Shown: positions 53,895 to 64,000 of the stretch, in pieces
Layout of the letters: each line of letters opens with the position of its first letter
Position numbering within the stretch: position 1 is the stretch's first letter
NCBI RefSeq assembly: GCF_963169125.1
Contig: NC_084795.1
Coordinates: 275,600,122 to 275,664,121 of the forward strand
Length of the DNA: 64,000 nt
Origin: Humulus lupulus
Taxonomy: Eukaryota > Streptophyta > Magnoliopsida > Rosales > Cannabaceae
Direction of reading: 5' to 3'
The notes under the pieces: model-generated
What the model saw: only the letters and a program-made list of their open reading frames with translations
The model's database searches: none
Told to the model about the DNA's origin: nothing
Made by a program: the position numbers and the translations under genes

Positions 53895-53907
53895 TATTTA
53901 TACTGGC
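53895..53907 (-). promoter_or_regulatory. Candidate TATA box for the opposite-strand gene of element F
   Basis: The plus strand reads GGGGTATTTATAC, so the minus strand reads GTATAAATACCCC. It lies 77-89 bases upstream of the first Met (53818), a fitting distance for a short leader. Inference from sequence. Confidence 0.5.
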
Positions 53908-54093
53908 CCCAAATTCTGGCCCACGATCCAACGGACAGGTGTCTCTTCTTCAGACAGTCAGGAGTCGCGCAGGGGCATTTATGAGTCCTTTCAGGTCGGA
54001 TCCTCGCCATCTCAGATCCGACGGCCCAGGAGTGCAGGATGCCAAAGGTCACCCCATACTACGGTCCACCTCGTTCCAGGGACATTAATGATG

Positions 54094-54109
54094 CCCCCCC
54101 CCCCCCCCC
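54094..54109 (+). repeat. Run of 16 C
   Basis: A pure C homopolymer between ATG and GTCCGG in the tail of element F. The length is liable to sequencing or slippage error. Confidence 0.9.
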
Positions 54110-54402
54110 GTCCGGATGGGACGCCTCGAGACGTGCACTGACACCCTAGTCTAGGCCTAGCGACCCTTGGGAGGTCTAGGCGACCCTTCAAGGCCTGTGC
54201 AGCAATCACCCGGCGACACGTGTATCGTAGCCATGAAGCGGGCCGAAGGTAAATGTCCCCGGATCGTGGTAAACGATCCGGGCTAAGCACCCAACCAATG
54301 CCGTGTTCTTCTGGCCGGACCCCGAACTCGGGCAAGTACTGGGGAGGTAACCTGGCGAGCGACGCGGGGACGATTCAACCCTCCTCCCGGCAAGCCCGGG
54401 CA

Positions 54403-54416
54403 AAGGCTTGGGGGGT
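54403..54416 (+). other. Polypurine tract of element F
   Basis: AAGGCTTGGGGGGT ends a few bases before the 3' LTR at 54420; the purine core is GGGGGG. Confidence 0.6.
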
Positions 54417-54419
54417 AAA

Positions 54420-55353
54420 TGTTATCCCCATTTCCTGCATGGGCTCTGGGCCTTCGTCTTGGCCCGCTATCAAAGGGCCAGCTCAGCACGTGGGCCCGGC
54501 CCAAGGTCTCTTGGTATGGAGAGTGCCCAAGGGGACGGGTACGGACCGGGGACTCAAGACTGGGCCCATTGGAGGGGTCAGGGACGTCCCTCCGGGTCCG
54601 TTCTCAGCGAGGATAGTCCGGGCGATGCCCAGAGCGCTCGGACCATCGCAGCCTACGCGTCCTTGTCCCGGACCCTGATACGGTCCGGGCCTGTGGTAAA
54701 TGGAGCGGGACAACGGTAAACGGACCTGGATCACCTCACCCCCAGCCGAAGGGGCCAAGCGTCCAGGACCCTGAAGCCGCCTCATTCCGCGTGGGCGTTG
54801 TCCCCCCTTTTCGCCTGCAGAAAATGTCACCTCGGGATTGCACGCTGATGTGTCAGGACTGCGCAGCCAAGTACTCTGACTGGTCTTGTCTCCTGAATCT
54901 GCCTCATGACTCGAAGTGATCAGACCCAAAGCGCCATTTTGTCGGGCGAGACATAGTTTTGAGGTCAACCTATTTGGGCCCTAGCTGGCTTGAACTTCGT
55001 ATTTTTTGTATCTTTTTGTATTGGGCCTCCATTAGAAAGGCCGTTTGTATCCGTTTCCCCGATGGGCCTGGGTCTGATCCGATCCAGACCCGGTATTCCC
55101 ATCAGCTTATAAATATAAGCTACAGAGCACTGTAAACCTCTCTCTCCGATTCAGGATGAAGACAGAAACTCTGTCAAGATATTGAGAGAAAACTCCATTG
55201 TAGAAGCTTTTTCAAGCTCTAATAATATAGACTCGTGGACTAAGGCTAGTTAACGCCCCAACCACGTAAAAACCCCGTGTCAATCTTCTATTTTCATTAT
55301 TATCGTCAGTAAATATTATTCATTAATAGAGTTGCCGAAAATCTCGGTTAACA
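54420..55353 (+). repeat. 3' LTR of element F
   Basis: 934 bp, same length as the 5' LTR, ending GGTTAACA and followed by the ATTTG duplication (55354-55358). Differences from the 5' copy are scattered substitutions. Confidence 0.95.
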
Positions 55354-55358
55354 ATTTG

Positions 55359-56400
55359 TATAAGAAATAATAAAGACAATTTTAGTAAATAAAATAAAAA
55401 ATTGATTAAGATTTGTATATATAAATGAAAATATATTAATTGGTATTAATATAGTAATTAAAAATAAAATTGTGATGAATTGTGTAAAATTTTGGCTTTT
55501 ATACTATCAATGTGCAAAAATATGATAATTATACTTTTCTTAATTTGTATGGAAAAATTTATTAAATAAAAAATTAAAGTATGAGAAACACAATTAGTAG
55601 CTAACTAAAATATGGAAATGCCCTATTTTTTATCATAGTTATGTTTTCTTTGATTTTGAAGATAAATTTATTTTATTTTTCAATTTTTTTATTTTTTCCT
55701 TCATTTTAAAATTATTTTTTCAGCTATTATTTTTTCTTTTTTTCCTTACTTATTTTTTTCTTCCATTTTTTCATTCTTCTTCTTCTTCTATTTCTTTTTT
55801 TCATTTTTATTCATTTATCTACTTTTTTTTTTCATTTGTATTGTTTTGTTTTTTTGTTCATAATTTTCAGTTTTCTTTCCTTTTTATTTTTATTTTTTTC
55901 CTTCTAATTTATTTTTATTTTTGTATTTATTATTTTCTCCTTCCATTTTTTTTTCTTTTTTTTTACACAAATGAGCTTTTTTTCTTCTTCCATTTTTTCT
56001 ACCAATTTTTTCATTCATATTTTTTTCTTTCCATTTTCCATTATTTTTCTTCTTCTTCTTCTTTATATTCTTTTCATTTTTATTTATTCATCCGTTTTTT
56101 TCCTTCATCATTTCTTTTGTTTTGTTTTTTTAATCATATTTTTTTCGTTTTCTTTCCTAAGTTTTTTTCCTCATTTTTTGTACTTATTCTTTTCTCATTC
56201 TATTTTTCCCCTTTTTTCACACATATTTTAACATTACATAATTATTTTGCTATTTTTTTATTTATTATTGTAATTTTTTATATAGTTTTTCCACTATATG
56301 TAAAAAAAATCAAATCAATTTTTTCAGCATTTTCTTTTTACTGTAAACCTTATAGGCACACAAAAATTTGGAAAGGAAACTAATAAAAATATGAAAACGT
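55359..56400 (+). other. AT-rich spacer with strong pyrimidine skew
   Basis: From about 55640 to 56300 the plus strand is almost all T and C (TTTTTTCTTC words), giving long Phe-rich frames (55841-56383) that I take as low-complexity artefacts. The stretch before it is plain AT-rich DNA. No transposon end or gene recognised. Confidence 0.6.
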
Positions 56401-56404
56401 GAAT

Positions 56405-56910
56405 GGGTAACCAATTACCCTGATGGGAACATTCAAATCTAGAAAAAAAATTATATGAAGAAGATAGGAGAGAAAAAAAAGGGGGTGTATCTGATCTTTT
56501 TTTTCTATCTTCAGATTTGTGGTAACTGGTTACCTTCCCGTTCTTTATGTGTATTTTTTTGGGGGTAACTGGTTACCTTCACGTTATTTGTGTGTGTATT
56601 TATGGGGGTAACTAGTTACCTTCACGTTCTGATGTGTGTGTGTATATTTCTGGGTTCTTTATGGTAACTGGTTACCTGTGTTACTAAAATCATAGTTACT
56701 TCTTCTTCCATTTTTAATGAAGTGTTCTTCCTCTTTTTCCTTCAAATTTGATATTTCTTTTCATATTTAATATAGTAACACGTCACTCCCCTTATGGTTA
56801 TTGGTTACCCATCTTATGGTAGAAAGTTACTCCTCTTAGGATAACTGGTTACTCCTCCTAGTACATGTTATTTAACTAGCTCTATATGATCAATCAAGTA
56901 ACTGGTTACC
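56405..56910. repeat. Cluster of near-palindromic GGTAAC-N2-GTTACC motifs
   Basis: GGTAACTGGTTACC or close variants occur about eight times: near 56407 (GGTAACCAATTACC), 56520, 56564, 56606 (GGTAACTAGTTACC), 56662, 56798, 56841 and 56900. Some lie in a longer repeated unit with TTCACGTT and GTGTGTGTAT. Surrounding DNA is AT-rich. Function unknown. Confidence 0.7.
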
Positions 56911-57284
56911 TTACACATGATTTGAAAAAAAGAAACGTACAATCTAAAAAAAAGAAAAAAAATGTTTATAATAAATAAAAATAATTTTAAACACAATTCA
57001 TTTTACAAAAAACAATTGCAAAACAACCAAAGAAAATTTTAATATGAAATTAGTAATATAAAAATAATATAAAAAAAACAAGCTAAAAAAATAATAATCA
57101 ATTTACAAACATACCCTTCAAAATTAATAAAGCTTTATTAAGAGTAAGACTATCGCATAAACTAACTTTTATACAAAAATATTGGAAAATAAACACATAA
57201 AGGTGAAAATTCTTAAAACAAAAAAGTCATAAATTAACTTTTTTTTTTAAAAAAAGCCATATTTTTGCACACTCTAATTAACTT

Positions 57285-57441
57285 TGTGCTCAGTTGTCCA
57301 TTTTGAGTGTTTTTTTTTTTTAACTTTGATATTTTTTCGAGATCTATCCTAAAAAAAGGACTATTTTCTTTGAATAGATGATCTCGAAAAAATATCAAAG
57401 TTAAAAAAACACCCAAAACAGACAACCGAGCACAAAGTTAT
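57285..57441. repeat. Inverted repeat, arms about 60 bp
   Basis: The left arm (57285-57347) runs from AACTTTGTGCTCAGTTGTCC to TTTTTTCGAGATC. The right arm (57380-57441) is its reverse complement with a few changes. The loop is about 32 bases. A further copy of the right arm in direct orientation begins near 58066. Confidence 0.85.
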
Positions 57442-57560
57442 GCTTGGTAAAAGTTTTGAAAAATTACAATACTTTTCTCTGCGGCTTTTTTAAGAAAACC
57501 ACAGAGAAAAATATTTCTTTCTCTGTATTTTTCTTAAGAAAACCGTGGAGAAAAAGTTTC
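57380..57560 (+). repeat. Direct repeat partner of 58066-58250
   Basis: Both copies run from GATCTCGAAAAAATA through GACAACCGAGCACAAAGTTA and GGT.AAAGTTTTGAAAAATT into CTCTG(C/T).G-type words of the CACTA subterminal region. The shared run is about 120 bases. Confidence 0.8.
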
Positions 57561-58408
57561 AGACCTATATATAAACTCATTCTTCCCCACAAGGTTCGCA
57601 TACCTACTTCATTTCGCGAAAAACTTCTTTAGCGGCAGCGGTATGTCTTTCAACCTTAATCTTAGTATTTTTTTCATCATTTTTAGCTAAATCTTAGTTA
57701 AAAAGTGAAGTAGATGCTTGATATTTGTCTATTTTTCAGTTTTTTGTAGTAAAAATGGTTATAATTTTGTCGAAAAATTGTCCATTTTCACCGTATTTTT
57801 GGTCATACATTGTGTTCTTGAGCTTCAAAATAGGTAATGATCTATATATCTTTGTTTGCATAGTTTTTTGTTTTTTTTCATCATTGTTTTTAGAGTTTAT
57901 TTTGTATGAAATAGACAAATAGAAATCACATTTTTTAGAGGTTTTTCATAAATCATTAATTTGGTTGCTGAATTTTTTTTCTTCAGATTTTTCGGTGACC
58001 AAACCTGAAAAAATGGTTTTTTTTTTTCTTCAAGTTTTCAGATTTTCTTTGTATGCAGCTAGATAGATCTCGAAAAAATACCAAAGTTTAAAAAAAACAC
58101 CAAAAAGGGACAACCGAGCACAAAGTTATGCTTGGTCAAAGTTTTGAAAAATTACAATACTTTCCTCTGTAGTTTTTTCAATAAAATCGCAGAGGTCTCT
58201 CTCTCTGCGTTTGTTTTAAAAAAACCGCGGAGAAAAGTACATTTTTCTCCGTGGTTGGCTTATTACAACCGCAGAGAAAGATGTTCTTTCTCCGCGGTTG
58301 GCATACCACTTTTTTCTACGGTCGAATACACTGCGTTTTTCAATACTCTCAAAAACCGCAGTGTATTAAGTAAAAAAACCGCAGAGAAAGTCTTTTTTTA
58401 TAGTAGTG
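57442..58408. mobile_element. CACTA transposon, right end portion
   Basis: Ends TATAGTAGTG at 58408. Read on the minus strand it begins CACTACTATAAAAAAAGACT followed by TTCTCTGCGGTTTTTTT, the same terminal pattern as the element at 59830. Subterminal words CCGCGGAGAAA and TTTCTCCGCGG crowd 58180-58400 and recur around 57475-57560. I could not find the matching left terminus, so the start given here is only the first subterminal word and the element may be rearranged or longer. It interrupts the MULE gene; flanking base triplet ATC (58409-58411). No coding region. Confidence 0.6.
58375..58408 (-). repeat. Terminal repeat of the CACTA right end
   Basis: Minus strand CACTACTA, an A-rich stretch, GACTTTCTCTGCGG, then a T-run. 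It differs at only a few positions from the left terminus at 59830. Confidence 0.85.
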
Positions 58409-59752
58409 ATCCCCAATTCCAAAGGCAAGCAGAAAAATTTGATTGTTTCCATCTTTAACACAAGCTGCATATAGTGTGCCTCCACATTTTGTCTTTAAAA
58501 ATGTTCCATCTACCACTATAACTGGTCTATAGTGTTTCCAGCCATTCAATGAAGCACCAAAAGCAAGAAACATATATTTAAACCTATAAAATTTATAAAA
58601 AAAAAAAACAAGCAATTTCTAGAAATGTAAGGTATGGATTGTGAACAGTAAAGCCCTGAATATAGGAATGCAAAACATAAATATTATTCATACCTATTTT
58701 CTTCATCTTTATCTACTCTTGTGATAGTTCCTGGGTTGGCCAATTTTAGCATATGCAAGTATGAAGGTAACAATGCATAACATTCCTCATTTGACCCTCT
58801 AACATCATCAACTACAAAATCTTTTGCTCTCCATGCTTTATTGTACGTTACACCTACCCCATATTCATCTCTCATGTCTCGTATTATTTGCCTTGGTCGA
58901 TAGGTTGAACTTGGGTCACGAAACTTCTCTTTGAAGTAATTACTGATAACTTTTGCACTTGCTTGTCTATTCTCAAGTGCAAAATTATTTGCCTTGGTCG
59001 ATAGGTTGGGCATGTGTGCTGTTTATGTTACTTGATAACTCTAAAGTAGTCTGATAGTTTTGTGCTTCTTGCATGTATATACCAGCCACAATTGTCATCT
59101 ATGCATTTTTCCCAAAATGCCTTTGAACATGATTTTTCAATCCTATACTGAAAATGTTTCTTGATGGTGATTTTCGCAAGTGTATATTTTAGATCAGTCT
59201 TATTCTTGAAAACATAATTGACTCTTATGTCTTCAATCTCCATATTTGGCAATACATGCAGAGGTGATTGAGCTTCTTGCCCGTGTTCTGTAATTTTGTG
59301 GAATTCTTGTGTTGAGGCGCTCTTTATCTTACTAGTGCTTGCAGTAATCGTATTGGGGTTTGTGATAGTCAAAGTGTGATTTGTTGCATTGCTTGCTAAA
59401 GCAGTTGGAATGCAAGCTTCTCTTGGCAAAGAAAGGGTTTGGTTTCTCTGTTCTACTTCAACGATGAGATAACATTTTTTCAACTCTTCCATAGTCTTGT
59501 TAAAGTTTAGATAGACTTTTAAATTGTCATCACTTTCTATCTTCATTCCTTTGCTTGTATCCAATTTTCAATCACAAAGCATATTTGTTGAAATCAAATT
59601 TCATTCAAACTGAGCTCTTTGTATATCTTTTTTACCAATTCCAAGTACTTAATATCCTTTTCCACCATCAAAATTTTGACTTCATGATCAACATATTTGT
59701 TGTTTGCATTCCATCTTCCGTTAAAAACTACAAACAAGATTGTTTTGTTCAT
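58409..59752 (-). pseudogene. MULE transposase, truncated
   Basis: Starts near MNKTILFVVFNGRW (59752), an N-terminal segment common in plant MULE proteins, then a frame break near 59570. A DNA-binding MuDR-type domain follows: FKNKTDLKYTLAKITIKKHF, then CGWYIHARS. Next are a PRQIIRDMRDEYGV segment and YNKAWRAKDF. A GT-AG intron (58585-58693, GTATGAATAA to TTTATAG) joins ENR to FKYMFLAFGA exactly in frame. The catalytic domain begins with Asp in VVDGTFLKTK and stops at LAFGIGD, where the CACTA end sits; the later catalytic residues are missing. Confidence 0.88.
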
Positions 59753-59829
59753 TTCTTGCAATAAAAAATAACACAACCAAGCGAGCTTATTCCTTGAACT
59801 CAGATAGAATTTTTTTTTAAAAAAAAAAT
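58409..59829 (-). mobile_element. Mutator-like (MULE) element fragment between two CACTA ends
   Basis: The stretch between the CACTA right end (58408) and the next CACTA left end (59830). It carries the 5' two-thirds of a MULE transposase gene on the minus strand. No MULE terminal inverted repeat is visible, and the rest of the gene is not seen elsewhere in the window. Confidence 0.75.
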
Positions 59830-60070
59830 CACTACTACAAATATAAGCTTTCTCTGTGGTTTTTTTTCAACAATAAATAAAAAGTGTAGAGAAAAGGCAG
59901 TTTTAAAAAAAACGCAGTGAAAAGTTTGAAGTGGGGACTTTTCTCTGCAGTTTGACTATATAACCGCGGAGAGACGTGTAAAGGTTTTCTCCGCGGTTAT
60001 TTGGCCAAAACCGTGGAGAAAAGCACACTTTTCTTCGCGGTTTTGGCCATATAACCTCAGAGAAAACCTT
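59830..60070 (+). repeat. Terminal and subterminal repeats of the CACTA element
   Basis: The CACTACTACAAA terminus plus about seven copies of a CCGCGGAGAAA-like word in both orientations within 240 bases. In En/Spm-type elements such subterminal words bind the element's own protein; that role is inferred here. Confidence 0.85.
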
Positions 60071-61215
60071 CTCCCCTTCATTAATCTGGTCGAGACCCTA
60101 CCTTTCCCTCCCATTCGCATTTTTCATTTTCACAGAGGCACACAGTCGCGCGGCTCCACCACCGTCCCCAACCACGGGTAAGCCCCATTTTGACCATTTT
60201 AGTTTTTTTTTTTTTTTTTCATTTTCTTGCATATGAAAGCTTAAAATCATGTAAATATACTTAATATTGATTTATTTTGAAGTTTTAGGGTAAAAATGAA
60301 GAAATATTGAGTGGATTTAATGGGGGTTTCAATGTATGTTTATAGGGTTATTTTCAAAGTTTTTTCTAACATTTTTTAAAGTTTATATAGGATTAGAAGA
60401 CATTTTCATTGTTTAAAACATGTATTGATCACTAAAACTTGATTTTTTTTAATGTATATTTCGGTTTTAGGGTCTTTTTTATATTATTTTATTTATAATA
60501 ATGTTATTTACATAATTTTTTATATGATTTAGGTAATGATTTATTTAAAGTATATTTTTGTAAATTATATTATTTTAGGATAAATTCAATTACATATATT
60601 TACTAATGTTTAAAATTTTATTGTAGGAAGTATTTGTTTGAGTGTGAGGTGTGTTGAAATTGTTGAAGATTAATTTTGAAGGTGAGTAATAATTACTACT
60701 TAATTATTTTATTTTATTTTTTATATTTACAAACTATTGTTAAAGGAGTTTGAATATATTAGATATTCATCCGTAGTGAAGTAGGTTCTAAGATAAAATT
60801 GTGTGTTGTGGAGATAACAGAATGTTGATAACATGTGTGTCTTAGTGAAGTAGGTTCTGCTAATTATGTGTGTGCTGCGGTGACTTATGGTTGAGAACAT
60901 GCATGTTGTTTGTTATATGTTTTGTTTGATGTGAATTTATAGGTAGATAACTTGGGATATGCTATAAATACAGAGGAAACTCTGCCCATTTTTTTTATGA
61001 TATTAATTGAACATGTTTTATAAGTTAATATGTGTAATAATTATGTTTTTGTTTATGTTGAAATTGTAAATACATATGAATTTTGGATATGTTATAGAAA
61101 TAAATGAAACTCTGCCCATTTCATTTTATAATTTATTAATTGAACATAATTTTTTCAATTATAATATTAATTTTCTTTTCATTATCGACTTAGGAATTAG
61201 GTAGATATTATCATT
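60071..61215 (+). other. Leader exons and introns of the CACTA transposase gene
   Basis: Exon 1 is a GC-richer, CT-rich leader ending CACGG then GTAAGCC (donor at 60178). Exon 2 is 60627-60681, between TTGTAG and GTGAGTAA. The coding exon starts at 61194 after TCGACTTAG, and the first Met is at 61216. The intervening sequence is T-rich, as plant introns are. Exon bounds are my reading of splice signals. Confidence 0.55.
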
Positions 61216-63966
61216 ATGGATAAGTCATGGATTATTGAGAATAGAGAAACACAATAATTTCAAGACAGATTCAGCCAATTTTTAGAATTTTGCCAAACAA
61301 ATTGTAGTGATTCAGAAAGAATTCATTGCCCATGTATAGATTGTGGTAATAGATCAAAAGGAAATATTACCATGATAAAAAAATCATGTATTTTGTCGGG
61401 GATTTGATACAAGTTATCGTACATGGTATTGGCATGGGGAATCATTGAAAAATAATAATCCATATCCATTCGGGAGGCGAGGGATTGATGATTGGGGTTA
61501 TAGTGATTTTGACGATCATCCTATGGAATTGATCGATGAAGCAAAAGAAGAGTTTGTTGATGATCCTTCAAAATTCGATAAATTGGTTAGAGATGCAGAT
61601 AAATCATTATTCAATGGTTGTCTGAAACAAATATTACCAACAATGGTAAAATTTTACAACACAAAAGCAGAAAATGGAGTTAGCGATAAATGTTTTAGTC
61701 AATTTTAGCTGCTTTTAAAGAGATTTTGCCGTCAGATTATTGCTTCCCTGGGTCTACGTATGAAGTGAAGAAAACTTTAAATTGCATAGGCTTGAAGTAT
61801 GAGAAGATCCATGCATGTCCGAACGATTGTGTGTTATATCGTAAAGAGTATGCAAACATGAACACTTGCCCAGAATGTGATTCGCCCCGCTACAAAACCT
61901 AACAAGAGTAAGGAGATTAGGAAACTTATTCCTTAGAAAGTGATGTGGTGCTTGCCTTTGATTCTGCGGCTTAAGCGATTATATCGAAGTGCAGAATACT
62001 CTGAAAACTTAATATGGCATGAGACTAGGCGAGTGAAAGATGGTAAACTTCAACATCCTACAGATTCGCAGGCTTGGAAAAAAGTTAATAACTTAAATCC
62101 AGAATTTAAAACTGAAGCAAGACATCTTCGTCTAGGTCTAGCTGCCGATGGTGTGAATCCACATAAATCTCTAAGTAGTAGACATAGTTCGTGGCCTGTC
62201 TTCCTTGTTATGTACAATCTTCCTCCGTGGTTAGTGATGAGAAGAGAGTTTTTTATTCTCATGTTAATGATTTCAGGCCCAAAACAACCGGGACACGATA
62301 TAGATGTTTATTTGGCACCATTAATTGATGATTTGAATGATTTGTATGAAAATGGTGTTGAGGCATATGATGGTTTTAATAAAGAAGTCTTTAACTTAAA
62401 AGTTGTTTTGTTGTGGACTGTTCATGATTTCCTAGCTTATGGTAATCTATCAGGGTTAAGCATAAAAGGTTACCAGGGATGTCCAATATGTTTCACTAAC
62501 ACAAGGGCTATTCGTCTGTCGAATGGGCACAAAATTTGTTATATGGGTCATAGACAATATTTGCCCCTAAATCATCATTATAGGGAAAAAAAAAGCATTT
62601 GATGGTGATAAAGAACAAGGTGTTGCTCCTTTGCCACTTTCGGGGCAAGAAATTCTTAAAGAAGTAAAGAAAATTGATTTCAAGTATGGAAAAATGCAGA
62701 AAAATAAGAAAGTAAATGGATGTTTCCAAAGGAAATCAATTCTTTTCGTCTCCCTTACTGGAAAGATTTACTTGTTCGACATTGTTTGGATGTCATGCAT
62801 ATATAAAAAAATGTGTGCGAAAGTATTATAGGTGCATTACTTGATATTCCCGATAAAACTAAGGATGGTTTAACTAGTCGTTTAGATATTGTTGAAATGG
62901 GTATACGAACTGATTTAGCACCTAAACAGAAAGGTAAACGCACATATTTACCTCCTGCTTGTTTCACGTTGTCCAGAGAAGAGAAAAAACTTGTATGTAA
63001 ATCATTTGCAGAGCTGAAAGTGCCTGATGGCTATTCATCCAACATTCGAAACTTGGTATCCATGGGAGATTTGAAGCTGATGGATATGAAATCACATGAT
63101 TGTCATATGTTGATGCAACAATTACTTCTGATTGCTATTCGGTCAGTATTACCGAAAAAAGTTCGAGATTGTTTGACGAATGTTTGCATATTCTTCAATC
63201 ATTTATGCAGAAAAGAATTAGAAATGAAAAAATTGGATGCATTGCATTGTAAGATAGTGGAAACTCTATTCAACCTTGAAATGTTTTTTCCGCCATCCTT
63301 CTTTGACATTATGATACATTTAATGGTTCATTTAGTAAGGGAAGCCAAGTTGTGTGGACCAGTTTGAGCGAGATGGATGTATCCATTTGAAAGAAGTATG
63401 AAGGTGTTGAAAAGTTATGTGTGTAATCATTATCGTCCTGAAGCTAGTATATCGAAAGAGGCAGTAGAATTTTGCTCAATACATGAGTGGGGTTGAGGCA
63501 ACCAGAATCAACAAACCACGAAATAACTCAGATGGAGTTGATAAAGGACTACGAGGGAACATAATAGTGATCACCGTGTCTAGGGAAGAATTAGATCAAG
63601 CTCAATTAGTTATGTTGCAAAATAATCCTGAGATTCAATCATATATAATGTAAGTAGATAATATATTTCAATCATATATATTATAGTAGTGATTTTCTTT
63701 TTGTTGTTTAAACTTTTTGTTATTTCTTTTATGTTTTAGTGATCACATGGAGTTATTACAGTCGATGATTCCAAACAAGTTTAAAAATAAAAAAAAATGG
63801 GTTATAGATGAGCATAATAAAATGTTTTGTCAATGGCTGAAGAATACAATTTTGACGAAGTTGGGAGAAAAAAATCATGGACTGTCGACTGAGTTGAAGC
63901 GCATATCTCTTAGAGCAAGCATTGATGTAATAAAGCATCAAGCTTACATTGTTGAAGGCAAATGAT
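61216..63966 (+). pseudogene. TNP2-like CACTA transposase, decayed
   Basis: Begins MDKSWIIENRETQ with IHCPCIDCGN, the transposase-associated zinc-binding domain. A TNP2/transposase_21 core follows: CPNDCVLYRKEY, CPECDSPRY, then (61940-62602) LRLGLAADGVNPHKSLSS, WPVFLVMYNLPPWL, DIDVYLAPLIDDL and YQGCPICF. A conserved C-terminal domain comes next (62813-63367, LPPACFTLSREEK, HDCHMLMQQLLLIAIRSVL) with WMYPFERSMKVLK. A later exon has YIVEGK then FHTKSRDD. Stops and shifts, including one at an A-run near 62585-62595, break the frame into at least six pieces. Confidence 0.9.
63650..63738 (+). other. Likely intron in the CACTA transposase gene
   Basis: GTAAGTAGATA after TATATAAT, and TTATGTTTTAG before TGATCACATGG, joining two coding stretches on the plus strand. 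T-rich between. Confidence 0.5.
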
Positions 63967-64000
63967 TTCATACTAAGTCAAGAGATGATGCTCGACTGGT

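Larger units (their letters stand above)
53819..54399. other. Region between opposite-strand gene and 3' LTR of element F
   Basis: Would hold the promoter and leader of the minus-strand gene. The minus strand has a GTATAAATACCCC word at about 53895-53907, some 75 bases before the first Met, a plausible TATA box. Otherwise GC-rich with no gene. Confidence 0.5.
41339..55353 (+). mobile_element. Element F: Tat/Retand-type Ty3/gypsy retrotransposon, plus strand, near complete
   Basis: Two LTRs of exactly 934 bp (41339-42272 and 54420-55353) start TGTTATCCCC and end TTAACA, flanked by a perfect duplication ATTTG (41334-41338, 55354-55358). By eye they differ at about 28 positions with no indels, so insertion was fairly recent. 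Between them lie primer-binding site, gag, protease, RT, RNase H, integrase, a 1.3 kb tandem array, an opposite-strand spliced gene and a polypurine tract. Retand, a Tat-lineage family, is known for an amplified tandem repeat, which supports the assignment. Confidence 0.95.
59830..64000 (+). mobile_element. CACTA transposon with TNP2-like transposase, left part (runs off the window)
   Basis: Left terminus CACTACTACAAATATAAGCT then TTCTCTGTGG, flanked by AAT. Subterminal words CCGCGGAGA, TTCTCCGCGGTT and AACCGTGGAGAAA fill 59860-60070. Two leader exons and a decayed transposase follow on the plus strand. The right end lies beyond 64000. The terminus closely matches the CACTA end at 58408, so the two belong to one family. 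Confidence 0.9.

Noticed and set aside
55841..56383. A 180-codon Phe-rich frame that looks like a membrane protein
   Set aside because: It is the translation of a TTT/TTC-rich pyrimidine tract, low-complexity with no initiation or domain signal.

Overview
This window is repeat-dense plant nuclear DNA, most likely eudicot heterochromatin. I found no convincing host gene, tRNA, rRNA or CRISPR array. Almost all of it is transposable elements nested inside one another: Ty3/gypsy LTR retrotransposons of two lineages, one copia-type LTR, CACTA DNA transposons and a Mutator-like (MULE) fragment. The species cannot be named from the sequence alone.

Left and centre (1-27514). A minus-strand Tat-lineage gypsy fragment (1-2324, RNase H and integrase) is cut by the LTR of a chromovirus-type gypsy element (2325-2577, resuming at 25494-27419, with a scrap of its pol end to 27514). 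That LTR is split by a 22.9 kb plus-strand chromovirus, element A (2578-25488, target duplication ATTAC). A's 5' LTR holds a 4.1 kb non-autonomous CACTA element (3830-7945, target duplication TTA). A's internal region holds a complete minus-strand chromovirus, element B (9638-19178, target duplication ATGAG). A itself is old and badly decayed; B is younger and keeps long readable gag-pol blocks.

Middle (27515-41338). A copia-type LTR (27515-29123) is abutted by a second minus-strand chromovirus, element D (29124-40124). D's gag carries a solo LTR (35594-38305) of the A family, and its right LTR is cut off at about 40124. An AT-rich spacer with one short open frame follows.

Right (41339-55353). 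Element F is a nearly complete 14 kb Tat/Retand-type gypsy element with two 934-bp LTRs and target duplication ATTTG. Its gag-pol is interrupted mostly by in-frame TAG codons, but RNase H and integrase are open. Between pol and the 3' LTR it carries a tandem array of about 22 units of about 60 bp, each able to fold into a GC-rich hairpin, and a spliced multi-exon gene on the opposite strand.

Far right (55354-64000). AT-rich and pyrimidine-skewed DNA contains a cluster of near-palindromes, then the right end of a CACTA element (ends at 58408), a truncated MULE transposase gene (58409-59752, minus) and the left part of an autonomous-type CACTA element (59830 to beyond the window) with a decayed TNP2-like transposase. 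Both CACTA ends have related termini.

The genes do not form a host pathway. Each belongs to the replication cycle of its own element: gag, protease, reverse transcriptase, RNase H and integrase for the LTR elements, transposase for the DNA elements. The history read from the junctions is: Tat fragment, then the split LTR, then A and the copia LTR, then the CACTA element and B inside A and D beside the copia LTR, then the solo LTR inside D. F entered the AT-rich spacer separately.
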